Source: Tribonema minus
Lineage: Eukaryota > Sar > Xanthophyceae > Tribonematales > Tribonemataceae
Reading direction: 5' to 3'
DNA: 64,000 nt
NCBI GenBank assembly: GCA_017506865.1
Contig: JAFCMP010000549.1
Span: forward strand, 248,001 to 312,000
The notes beneath the pieces are model-generated. The model made no database searches. It was not told the origin of the DNA and saw nothing but the letters and a program-made list of their open reading frames with translations. Below, one piece after another: positions 1 to 12,000 of this stretch. The position numbers and the translations under genes are program-made. Each line of letters begins with the position of its first letter. The first letter of the stretch is position 1.

Positions 1-306
1 TGTGTCGCCGCCGCTGGCAGCGGTCTCCGCGCGCAGCGCCGCCAGCCGCTGCTGCGCCTCCTGCTCGAGCTGCTGCTCCAGCGCGGCGCGGCGCTCCGCA
101 GCGCACGCCGCCAGTTCCGCTTCGAGCTGCGCAGCCTGCTCCTCATGCGCGGCGCGCAGGCGCAGGAGCTCCGCATCTGCTGCCGCGCGCGCCGCAGCGA
201 CGGCGGCCTCCGCTGCCGCCACGCCGCGCAGCATGGAGTCGCGGCGGCGCTGCTCTTCCGCGTATAGGGCCGACTTGCGCTGCTCCATTTCCTCATCCAG
301 CTTCGC
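1..306 (-). CDS. Giant gene exon 43 (partial): coiled coil, continues past window edge
   Basis: Begins after GTGCAG at 307 with AKLDEEMEQRKSALYAEEQ and stays open to base 1. It is the most charged, least Ala-saturated coiled coil of the tail (RLRAAHEEQAAQLEAELAAC, LEQQLEQEAQQRLAALRAE). No stop is reached, so the C-terminus lies outside the window. 102 codons are visible. Confidence 0.7.
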
Positions 307-2190
307 CTGCACAGTTTGGAGGCGGTGTCATGGCTCAGCTGTGAAGTGTGTTGTGTGATGCAAGAATGCAATGCACGGTAACTTGGAGGTGGCATTTGAA
401 GGAAAGTAGATTGTCTGCACTGCCGCTCACATGTGAACAGTCCTACTGTGCCTGTTGATGTGTCATCGTGTAGGGACTCTAAAGCACTACTGGCCCCCCA
501 ACATGGTGAGGATCGATCAAGCGGCACTGTCAATAACCCTGACCCTGACCCTAATCCCAACCCTAAGAATCCCGCCTGCTGGCTGCTGTACTTTGAGCAC
601 AACGTGCCTCGTTGTACATGTCATCATCACGATTACGCTTCAAGCGGTCCCACTCATCTACACCCTTCCCCAAAGGAGATGTCAACACGAGGGTCAGCAG
701 CACACAACTCTCACGCGCACAAGAAAACACATCGCATTCACCTTCTCAGCAGCCGCAACGCTCGCTTCCTCTTCCTGCACCGCCCGCCGATCGTCCGCTG
801 CTGGCTGGCCGACGGAGCCATCTGCCGCCTCTGCCGCTGCCGCTGCCGCCGCCGCCTGCTGCCGCGCCTTCAGCCTATCCCTGAGCGCTGCCTCGCGCCG
901 CGCGCGCTCCGCCGCCAGCGCGCTCTCCAGCTCTGCCGCCTGGCGGTCGTGCCTCTCGCGCAGCGAGTGCGCCTCGTCCTGCCGCGAGGCCAGCTCCGCC
1001 TCCTCCGCAGCGGCGCGCGCCGCCAGCGCCGCGCGCTGCCGTGCTGCGTCCGCCGCCACCTCCGCCACCGCCGCCGCCACCGCCGCCTCCACGTCCTCCG
1101 GCGCCGCCGCTGCCTCCGCGGCAGCAGCGGCAGCAGCGGCAGCGCTGATGCTGCCGGATGGACTGGATGCAGAGGCGGCGGCGGCTGCAGCGGCGGCAGC
1201 GGAGCGCGCGGCACTGCGGTGCGCGGCGCGCGCGCGGCAGCGCGCCGCCGCCACCGCCTCCTCCGCCGCCTGCTGGTCGGCGAGCGCGACGGCGCGGCGC
1301 TGGTGGCGCGCGCGCAGCGCCGCGACTTCCGCCGCATTCGCCGCCTCAGCCTCTTCCGCCGCTGCCGCCGCCGGCGCCGCCGCCGCCAGCAGCAGCGCGC
1401 GCTGCCGCGCCGTCGCCGCCAGCGCCTCGGTCTCCGCTTCCTCGAGCTGAGCAAGGAGGACTGCGGCATCGCGCTGCTCTTCGGCCTCAAGGAGCGCGAG
1501 CGCCGCGACGACTTCCTCTTCGCCGGCGTTTGATTTCTCGAGCTGCGCCTCGCAGGCTGCGCGGCGCGCTGCCGCCGCCTCCTGCAGCCACTCCGTCTGC
1601 GTAGGCAGCGGTAGTTGCGGATAGAGTTGTCATGGACTGAGTGGAGAACCGATGCACTGCTAGTACATGTGCTGTCCACCAGGGTGTTTTCAGTTGACGG
1701 CAAGCTCGAGAAGATAACCCTGACCCTAACCCTAACCCTAACCTTAGCCCTAACCCTAACCCTGATCTCATGCTGGCACACCATGTCGGCTCGTGTGCTG
1801 TGAGGTTGTAGGAAAGGTGCACCTGCTAAAACTAATGCGATACCTGCCCTACTGCATGTTGTGTGCCTTTCTGCGCCGGCAACAGCGTTCATACCTCAGC
1901 CCTGCGAGTGCGCAGTTCGCCCGCAACGCGCATTGGTACCTCTGCATGAGTCGAGAGTCGCCGACCCGATGTGGACAAATTAGCAACGGCCTCTTGTTTC
2001 TGCAGGGCAGGCAAGTCCTTTGTTGGCGCTGGCACCACCAGCTACACATGCACAACAGCTACACATGCACACCAACCTGCTCAGCACGCTGCTCCTGCAG
2101 CTGCTGCAGCAGCTCCGCCTCCCCCCCCGCAAGCACTGCCACGCGCGATGCCTCGCGCTGCACCACCGCCGCCGCCTCCGTCCCCGGCGC

Positions 2191-2221
<31 letters not shown>

Positions 2222-4832
2222 TGCGCCGCTTGCACCGCCTCCAGCGCAACCTCCTCTTCGCGCTCCACGGCAGCGGTCTCCGCCGCCGCTTCCGCCGCCA
2301 CCTCCGCCTCCGCGCTGCGGGCTGCCGACGCGACGTCCGCTGCTGCCGCACCCGGCTCCGCGGCGGCGCGCGCCGCGGCGGCGGCGGCGGCGCGCCTGCG
2401 CGCCGCCTTCGCCGCGAGCCGCGACTTGACCATCATGAGCCGCGCCGTCTTCCGCGCTGCCAGCGCCGCGAGCTCGCCCGCGTGCAGCTGCTCGAGCGAC
2501 GCTTTGGGCTGCTGCGGCGGCGGCGGTGCGTCACCGCCGGGCGCGTCCAGTGTTGAAGTTGGGAAGGCCAGCGAGATGCGTGGGAAGACGGTGGTGCCGG
2601 CGGCGGCGGCGATGCGCGCCTTGGCAGCGCTCAGCTCTCTGTTGGCGGCGGACGCGACCTCCGCCTCCAGCGCGGCGCTCTCGAGTTGCTGCGCGCGCGG
2701 TGCGAGGGCGGCGCGGCAGCAGTTGTTGCGCAGATGTCCGAGGTCTGTGCTGTTGTTGTTGAACGAGGTGAGTGCATGGTCGCGCTTGCAGCGCAACAGC
2801 GTGAGGCGTGGTGGCATTGAAGTTGGCATAAGCGGGCAGCAAAGCTCCGCTGCAATGGCGATTATGCATTCAAGTTGCGTGCTCGAGAAGATGGGCGGGT
2901 ATCATGCTATGCGCCGCTCTACGTCATGCTCACGTGCCACGCACAGTAACCTGCAGTGGAGCAGTATGCAATGGTCATCAGCATCTTGTGCTTGATGCGA
3001 GCCCTGTAGGGGAAAAGGCCTTCAAGAATGTGAAGTTTTCGCGAAGTGTACGGGAGAGGCAGCAGCAATGTGCATCGCTCCTCGCTTAGCACCGCCCAGC
3101 AAGACTAGGCACACAGCTGTAGCAGAGTACCACGCTGGCATTTGTACAACGGTGCGTGGGTGTGACTTCATGCCCGTGCAGGCCAGCAAACTGTGCCATC
3201 ATCAGTCACGGGACTGACGCTGACCACCAACAGCTAGCTCGATGCTCAACGCCACAATGCGGCTGGCAGGCTAGCAGAGCATTGCCCAAACCCCAACTCC
3301 CCACACCCCAACTCCCCACCTGCAGCTGGTCCAAATCCGAGCACCCCGCTCCGCGCGCCTCGCGCGCCGCGCGCCGCGCCTCCATGCGCGCGTCCAACGC
3401 CCTCCGCTGCTCGTCCGCACTTGCCGCGAGCGCTCGCGCCAGTTCCGCAGTGCCGTCGCGCAGCGCCGCCGCCGCTGCCTCCGCCACGGCCCCGCCCGAC
3501 TCCGCCGCGGCGCGCGCCAGCGCCGCCGCCAGCGCGCGCTGCGTGCGCTCGCCGTCCGTTTCGACATCTGCTGCCAGCGTGGCGCGCTCCGCGCCGTGCA
3601 CCGCCGCGAGCTCCGCCGCCGCCGCCGCCGCCGCCTCCACGGCCGTGCCGCAGTCGCCGCCGCGCAGCAGCGCCGCCTCGCGCGCGGCATGCTCGGCGGC
3701 GTGCCGCGCTGCCAGCGCCTGCGTGCGCGCCGCCGCCGCCGCCGCCGCGGTCGCTCCCACGGCGGCGGCGGCGGCGGCGGCGGCGCGTGCGCTGCCGGCG
3801 TTGGCGTCTGGCGCGGCGGCTGCTGCGGAGGCTGCTGTTGCTGCGACGGCCGCCGCGGCGGCGGCGGTGGATGCGGTGGTGATGCGCGCCTTGGCTGCCC
3901 TCAGCTCCATGTCCGCTGCTGCCGCGACTTGCGCTTGAAGCGCGGCGCGCTCGCGTTCCTGATGCGCGGGGTAGGTATGCATGCGAGAGTCATTTCCGAG
4001 AGTCGTTTGAGTCGGTTTGTGCAGCGTAGGGGCTTGAAGTGCCTGCCTCACAGGCTCGGGACGCGCGTACCAAAGGAGTTGCACTAATAAAACAGGGCTT
4101 GCATCAGGGTAACCAAAGCCAGTAACTGCGCTGCACCAGTTCACAAGTCTAGGGGGGAGTCCTGCACTCATTCCAATGCTAACAGCAACTACGATGCCTC
4201 CACCATGATATACAAAATGTTCAGCTTGAAGGACGTGCTGCTAGACACCGCCGGCCTATGCGCTGTGCACGACGGCTGCGGAGCGTGCATGTGTGTTGAG
4301 TCAGGCCATGGACGATATGCAGCCGAGGGCATAATGATCAACAACACTGGTTGATCATCATCATCATCCGGCAGTGCTGATAAACCTTAGTGCACTGACT
4401 TCTCACGGGCCTCCAACAGCCCACGCTATCCGCTGCAGTGCAGCCCCATCCGACAGGGCACAGGTGCCATAGCGCGCTACGCTACACTGCGCACTTGCCA
4501 TGGGCAACGTTTCCTGTGCCTCACCTCCTGCTGCTCCCGTTGCGCAACTTCAACTGCAACTTCTCCGTCGCCCTGCAGCTCCTGCGCCGCGTGCCGCGCC
4601 TCCAACTGCTGCTCCAGCGCGCGCAGCTGCTCAGCAGCGCTCAAGGCCAGCGCGTCCGCCAGCTCCGCGGCGCCGCTGCGCAGCACCGCCGCCGCCGCCG
4701 CCACCGTCGCAGCCGCGCCGCTGGCCGACTCTGGAGGGCGCTGCTGCCGCGGCTGCTGCTGCTGCTGCTGCTGCTGCGGCTGCTGCTGCTGCGGCTGCTG
4801 CTGCTGCTGCTGCCGCTGCGGCTGCTGCTGCG

Positions 4833-4863
<31 letters not shown>

Positions 4864-7800
4864 CGACAGCGCTGCCGCCACCATCTCCTGCGTGCGCTCC
4901 ATGTTCGCCGCCGCAGCCGTCGCGAGCTCCGTGCGCTGCGTGGCGTGCGCCGCCGCCAGCTCGGACTGCGCCGCCGCCGCCGCCGCAGCGGCGCTCTCGC
5001 ACTCGCCGGCGCGCAGCAGCTCGGTCTCGCGAGCCGCGCGCTCCGCTGCCTGATGCGCATCCAATGCCTGCGCCCGCGCCTCTGCCACCGCGGCAGCCGT
5101 CGCGACTGCTTGCGCCACCACCGCCGCGGCGTGGTCGCTGCCTGCGTCCGCTGCTGCTGCTGCCGCCGCTGCCGCGCTGCTGCTGGGTGCTGCTGCATTG
5201 CCAGACGTGCGTCGTGGTGTCTGCGCTGCCGTGCCAGAAGGACCATCGTCATCTGGCATACCTGCTGCTGCTGCTGCTGCTGCTGGTGCATGCGGCGCTG
5301 CCGCCGCGGCAGCGGCGCCGGCGCCGGCAGCAGACAGTTCATCGGCGGACGCACGCGGTGAGGGCGGGGCTGTTGTTGTGCGTGAAGAACTTTCCTGCGC
5401 GTTCTCCTGTGCGTGCTTCTGTTCGAGCGCCGCCAGCTCCTCTGCAAAGTGCTTCTCCAAGTCTGCGGGCGCTGCAACTGTGGCGGGCGTAGCGGCGGCG
5501 GCGGCAGTAGCGGCCTCTTGCAGCTCTGCCTCCAGCCGTGCCTGCAGGGGGTGGGAGAGTGTCGCAGCAGTGAGCGAGTGCTGTCTGCCTTGTTGCTTCA
5601 GGCGTGTCGGCATTTGCAGCTTGGTGTCAACTCAGCCTCAAGGCAGTGAAGGTGACGCAAGCGGAAATTGACCATGGAATCATAGACCTACAATCAAAAC
5701 AGCACATTCTGCAAAGACGCAGCGCAGTGGCGTTTTAACCATCCCTGCACCACAATGAGCAACTCGTTGCAAATGGTACATGGGAACCAATTTTTGCAGG
5801 AAAGACCTGCTTAGGTTTAGTATTACGCTCATCAGCATTACGTTAGGGCTAGGGCTACGTCCTTGGCGGCCAGCGCGGCACGCATCACGCCCTCCGCTAG
5901 GGTTACCTCTTTGCCTAACCTGACCCTGACCCTGTCCCTGCCCCGAACCTAACCTTAGAGTTCCTAACCCTAGGGTTAGTTGGGGTCATTAGCTACGGTA
6001 GGGCTGGCATTAGCTGCTTGGCGGCCAGCGATGTTATTTGTCATTGCAGGAAATACCTACTTAGGTTTAGCATTACGGTCATTAGCATTATGCTAGGCTA
6101 GGGGTAACCTGCTTGCGGCCAGCGCGGCGCGCATCACGCCCTACGCTAGGGTTACCTGCTTGCCTAACCCTACCCCTAACCCTAACCTACCCTTGTCCTA
6201 ACGCTAAGTCTAGGGTTCCTAATCCATGGGTTTGCTTTGTGGCCATGGCAAAACATTACGCTAGGGCTAGGGTTTACCTGCTTGGCGGCCAGCGCGGCAC
6301 GCATCACCTTACCCGTACCCTCAGCCTTACCCTAATCCTAGGGTTAGCACTAGTCACAAGCGTTACGCTAGGGCTAGTTAGTACGATTACCTGCTTGGCG
6401 GCCAGCGCGGCGCGCATCACGCCCTCCGCGCGCGCGCGCTCCGCCGCCAGCGCCTCCTCCGCCTCCTGCTGATCCGCCTCGAGCGCGCGCCGCAGCGCAT
6501 CCTTAGCGCCTTCGTCCAGCGCAGCAGCGCCCTCGCCTCCCTCGTCCGACAGCAGCGCTTCGAAGGCAACGCCCGCCGCCGCCGCCAGCGCATCTGCCTC
6601 CGCCGCCGCTGCCGCATCCACCGCCGCGGCGGCGGTGCGCGCCTCCTGGTGCAGCGCTTCGAGCGCCATGTCCGAGATTTGCGGAGGCGGGGCGGTTGCC
6701 GGTGTAACTGCTGCTGCTGCTGCGACTCTCTCTTCGGCTGCAGCAGCAGCAGATGCTGAAGGTGAGGGTGCTGCTCGAGCTGCAGCCGCTGCGGTTGGCG
6801 GCGGTGCAGTCGTCGCTGCTGCCGCTGCTGCTGGCGGCGGCGCAGTCGCCGCTGCTGCCGCTGCTGCTGGCGATGGCGCAGTCGTCGCTGCTGCTGCTGC
6901 TGCCGCCGATGGTGCGGCCGTCACATCTGCCGCCGCCACTGCTGGCAATGGCGCTGGTGCTGGTGCTGGTGCCGCAGGTGCCGCTGCTGCAGCAGCAGCA
7001 GCAGCTGCAGCAGCAGCTAGTGGCGGCAGGCTTTCTGCAGCCTGCACACGCACTGCAGCCGCTGCCGCCGCCGTATCCTTTGCTGCAACACCGGCCTCAG
7101 CTCCCATCACCGATTCTCTCACGCTGCCAGCCCTCATGCTGCTGGCGCGCCTGGCCTGCGATGCCCGCGCAACCGCCCCAGTCGCCACAACACCCTCCTT
7201 GACATCCGCCGCGCTGTCGTCGCTGGTGCTGCCGCTGTCCGGCGCAGTGGGCGCCGCGGAGCCGCTGCCGTTGCCCTTCTCGCAGCGCGCAGAGGACGCG
7301 CGCCTGCCGCCGCCGCTGCCGCTGCTGCTGCGGCGCGGCGGCCGCCCCACCGCAGCATCGCTCAGCATCGCCCTGATCTCGCCCAGCAGCTCCGGCAGGT
7401 CCGCGCCGCCGGTGGCCGCCGCCACCGCCGCCGCCAACTCGTCCCGTCCTGCCGCGGCCGCATCGTCCGCCGGCGGCGGCGGCGGCATCGCGCAGTCCGC
7501 ACACGCCTCCAGGTCTGCGCGCACGACGGCGCCGCGGTCGCGCGCCGCGCCCGCCGCCGCGCGCTCCTCCGCGGCGCGCGCCGCCACCAGCGCCAGCGCC
7601 TCCGCCAGCTGCGCCAGCAGCGGCTGCAGCGCGGCGGCGCCGCGTGCACCCTCCGCCGCCGCCGCGTCCGCGTTGCCCATCTCGGCGGCGCGCAGCAACG
7701 CGCGCGCGAGCGCCGCGGCGTCGTCGCCGAGTGCCGCCTCGAAGCCCGGCAGGCGTGCTATGAGCGCGCGCAGCGTCGCCGCCAGCGCCGCCGCCGCCGC

Positions 7801-9001
7801 GTCGCTGGCGGCGTCCGCCTCTGCTGCCGCCGCAAGCCCCGCGGTGACGTCCGCGGGCAGCGCCACGCGCGCGTCCGCCGCGACGCGCTGCCAGACGGCG
7901 GCGGCGTTCGCGCCGCGGCGCCGCTCGCGCTCGAGCCCCGCCTCCACGCCCTCCGCCACCTGCGCGCGCAGCAGCGCCAGGTCGCGCAGCAGCGTGCGCA
8001 GCGCCGCGGAGCCGCCGGCGCCGCTGGCAGCAGTCAGCGCCAGCCGCGCCTCCGCGTCCGCGTCGCCGTTGCCGCCGCCGCCGCCCGCCGCCGCCGCCGC
8101 CGCCGCCGCTGCCACCTCGTCGGCGGCGCGGCGCGCGAGGAGCGCGGGGCCGCCCGCGCAGCCGCCGCCCAGCGCCGCCTGCAGCCGCGCCAGGGTGTTG
8201 AGCGCTGCTGCCTCGGCTGCGGCGGCGCCGGCCTCGTGCAGCCTGCGCGCCGCGGCCTGCGCCTGGAGGCGCGCGAGGGTGGCGCGCGTGCGGCGCGCGG
8301 CGTCCGCGGCAGCGGCGTCGCGCGGGCTGTCGAGGCGCGCCGCGGAGAGCAGGCGCTTGAGCTCGTCGGCCTCCTGCAGCAGCAGCGCCTGCAACCGCGC
8401 TGCCAGGTCCTGTGCGTGTTGTTGTGTGTGAAGCCAGTGGGGGAGGGGGGGGAGGTGGCAGAGATGCAGGGTTTAGGTGAAGGGTAGTGCAAGGGCAGCT
8501 GACGACAGCGCTATCGTGAGACAGAGCTCTGTTGCAGCATCAGCGGCGCAAGCGTTGCTGGATCACGCCTCGGGAGGGGCGCCTGCGAGCATCACGTCGC
8601 TTCGCACAGTGGCGGCGGCACCGACGGCAGCAGCAGCAGCAGCAGCGGCAGCGGCAGCCGCAGCAGCCACGCCACGCCGCAACAACAAGCCAGAGCCAAT
8701 CGACGCAACGCGGCGCTGCCCCTCCTCACCTTCTGGTCCGCGAACTCCGACTCCATGGCGTCGTGGTGCCGCTGCAGCCTCTCCACCAGCTCCCGCATGT
8801 CCACGTCCTCCTGCCCCCACCGCGCCCCCTCCCAACCCCCCTCCCCCTCCCCCTCCCCCCCCCCTGCCCCCTCCTCCCCCCCCTCCCCCCCCATCTCCGG
8901 ATCGATATGGGGGCTGCGTGCGCGGGGGCTCCCAAACCCCCCGCCGCGCGCCTTCGCGGCCTGCCTCTCTGACATGTTTGGGCTGCCGATCTCTGCACCG
9001 T

Positions 9002-9032
<31 letters not shown>

Positions 9033-12000
9033 GCCGCTGCCGCGCGCTGCGGGGGCGGGCGAGACCTGGTCCTTGCGCGTCTTCTTGCGCAGCGCGCCAG
9101 CGACGGTGGCGGCGAGGGGGCGCCCCTTGGCGGCGCGGCGGTAGGCAGGCGCGTGCCCCACGCCTAATAGGGACAGTCAGGAAGGGAGTTGGGGTTAGGG
9201 TTGGGGTTAGCGTTGGGCTGAGGGCTGCAGTTAGGGTTAGGGTTGGGGCGGCGAGGGGGCGCCTTGGCGGCGCGGCGGCAGGCGGGGGCATGCCCTGCAC
9301 CTATTAGTGACAGCTAGGAAGGGAGTTGGGTCACAATTGGTTAGAGTCAGGGGTTGTTTGCCAGGTCGAAGGCACAGGCATCATGCATTCAGAACCTCCT
9401 GGGATGCATATTGATAGCGCAGGTGGCACACATGCATGCCAGCCTCCTGTTCCTCTCTCTGCCTCGGTACGCTGTGCCTTTTCATACAACATGAAGGGAG
9501 CATATCTCAATCTGTTGGACAGGTGCCAACAGAAGCCAAAATTACTTACAGCGCAGCTACACATTGAGGATGAAGTCATGACTCATAATACGTGCATTTA
9601 GTGAATGACAGCAGCCACACGACGGACATAGCCATGACACTTGCATGTACGCAAACTGCACAGAAGCAAACTACCAAGGTAGACTTGAAGTGTTAGAAAG
9701 CTTCAATACCTGTCGTCCACGCGCGGCTGCGGAAGTAGTACAGCGCCGCCACCACCGCGAGCGCCGCCGCAGCAAGGCCCCCCAGCAGCCCCCCTATAAG
9801 CGGCCAATCAGGGGTCAGCGTCAGCCCCCCATCCTGCTTGGCAACCCCCAATCCCACCAGCGCCGCCGTCGTCAGCGGCACAAACGCGGCGGCTGTCGTG
9901 CAGGCCATGTCCGCCGGCATGACAGTTACAACCGTCACCGCCCCGTCGCCGCAGCTGCTGGCGAACGCGTGCACGCCCGTTGTGGTGAACGTGAAGGCGA
10001 ACGCCGTGTACTGAGCACTGCCATCGGGGCTGAGCGCTGCTGCACGCGCCGCCACGTCGCGGAACGCGCCGTAGTCGAAATCTGCGTCAGTGTTCAGCAG
10101 CGAGTCCTTCTGGTACACGGGGTAGCAGCCGGCGGAGATGTCAAAGAGGAGGCTGTCGCCCACCGCGATGCACGTGAGCGGGCTGGCGATGCTCGGCTCC
10201 GCGGAGGCGGTGCTCCTGCGCCGCTGCTGCTGCCGCTGCTGCTGCTGCGGCTGCTGCTGCTGCTGCGGCGGCGGCTGCGCTGCACCGGCGGCATGGTAGT
10301 GCTGCGGCTGCTCGAGCACGTCTTCGTGATCGCCACGCCATGTCTGAAAGGCGGTGGTGCTGTTCATGGCCAATGGTTCGGCATACAAGTCGGCAGCGGC
10401 GATCCAGCTGCTCTGGGAGGTGCGCTGGGCGGTGTTTGTGTACATTCTGCGCCGCTTTTCCAGCAGTGCCGTCAGGTCCAGCTCCTGCATGCGGTTACGG
10501 TTAGAGTGAGGTGTAGTGAGCAAACATTACGGCACTCAACAGGGCACGGGACTCACCACATCATCAACTAAAACCATCGCGACCACATGAGCCTGCGAGC
10601 ATGTGTCCTTGCAGAATTCGTCGACCTTTTAAGAACACCGACTGTACGCAATCATTCCGCACGCTGTCTGCGCCTTCGTGCACACATACAGCATCCGCTC
10701 AAACGCTGATACAAATACACGACAGCCCTCCATTAACTCAACCCTCTTGACAGCCGAGCACTGACGCGCCACGCAGCAGCGCTCCCCCCCCCATCGCACC
10801 ACCCCGCTGCTGAGCACTGACACAGCACGCAGCAGCAGCGCTCACCTTCAGTGCCCGCTGCGCGTGCCGCCGCCCCCCCTCGCCCCCCGCACCCCCCGCC
10901 GCCGCCGCCACCGCCGCTGCTGTAACATTGCTCAACACGGAGCCCTCCCCGTACACGCCTGACATGACCGCCGACACAGTGAGTGCATAGACGCTACAGC
11001 CGTCGGCGCTGGTGCACGTCAGCGATCCCGCCAGTCCTGTGATCTTAGACGGCGGCACATATGACGTGCCGCTGCCGCCGCCGCCGCCGCTGCTGCCGCC
11101 GCCGGTGATGACGAGGTAGCCGGTGACGGGGTCGATGAATAGCGCCATTGCGGCGGCGCGGCAGGCGGCGTCGCAGACTGCGTCCAGGTCCTGCGCGCGC
11201 GGGAGTGGGGTGTGTGCACGGCTCAGCAGCATGGCTCAGCACTCTTATGAGCAGCATGGCTCAGCACGGCTCAGCAGCACCGCTCAGCACTCATCAGCAG
11301 CATGGCTCAGTGTGGGTCAGCACGGCTCAGCACTTTTCAACACACGGCTCAGCAGCACGGCTCAGCACTCTCATTCAGCACTCTCATCAGCAGCATGGCT
11401 CAGCACGGTTCAGTAACACGGCTCAGCGGTATCGTCAGCAGCATGGCTCAGCATGGTGGTTCAGCATGGCTCAGCATGTTTTGACACACGGCTCAGCAGG
11501 GCTCAGCAACACGGCTCAGCACGTTCAACACGCGGCTGAGCGCGGCTCAGCATGGCTCAGCACGGCTTGGAGTTGATGCTATTCACTGTCTGCTTCGCAC
11601 ACCGGCACAAGCAGCACCTGCAGGTTGCTGCACAGGCAGATGCCCCACGTCCAGAATTGCACACGCTGCACACAAGTTTCCGATAACGTTCCTCAAGAGA
11701 TAGACCTGTTTGTGCACGAGCCGCACCTGCAAGTGCTGCACTGGCAGATGCACCACTTCAAGAACTTAACACATTTCAAACAAGTTTACGAGAATGTTCA
11801 GCAAGACAGATGCTCCGAAGTACTTCGGAGCATTATGCAGGTCGCTGCACTGGCAGATGCCCCACTTCTCAAATCCGCCAGAACGCTGCACGCATTTTTC
11901 TCAAATGATGAATCAATGTTCACAACAAGGTATCTGTTTTAGCGTGCTGGCGCAAAAGACGCACCTGCAAGTCGGTGCACTGGCAGATGCCGGTGGAAGC

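Noticed and set aside
5811-6390. True telomere or contig end
   Set aside because: Tracts are degenerate, in both orientations and flanked by coding exons of one gene on both sides.
6635-8431. Plus-strand 598-codon open frame of Ala/Ser
   Set aside because: It is the complement of the GCC/GCG-rich coiled-coil exon 38; composition is almost only Ala, Ser, Arg and Pro and no splice logic supports it.
1-9163. Kinase or other signalling domain in the cytoplasmic tail
   Set aside because: Searched the minus-strand frames for glycine loop, HRD or DFG motifs; found only coiled coil and low complexity. It could lie beyond the left edge.
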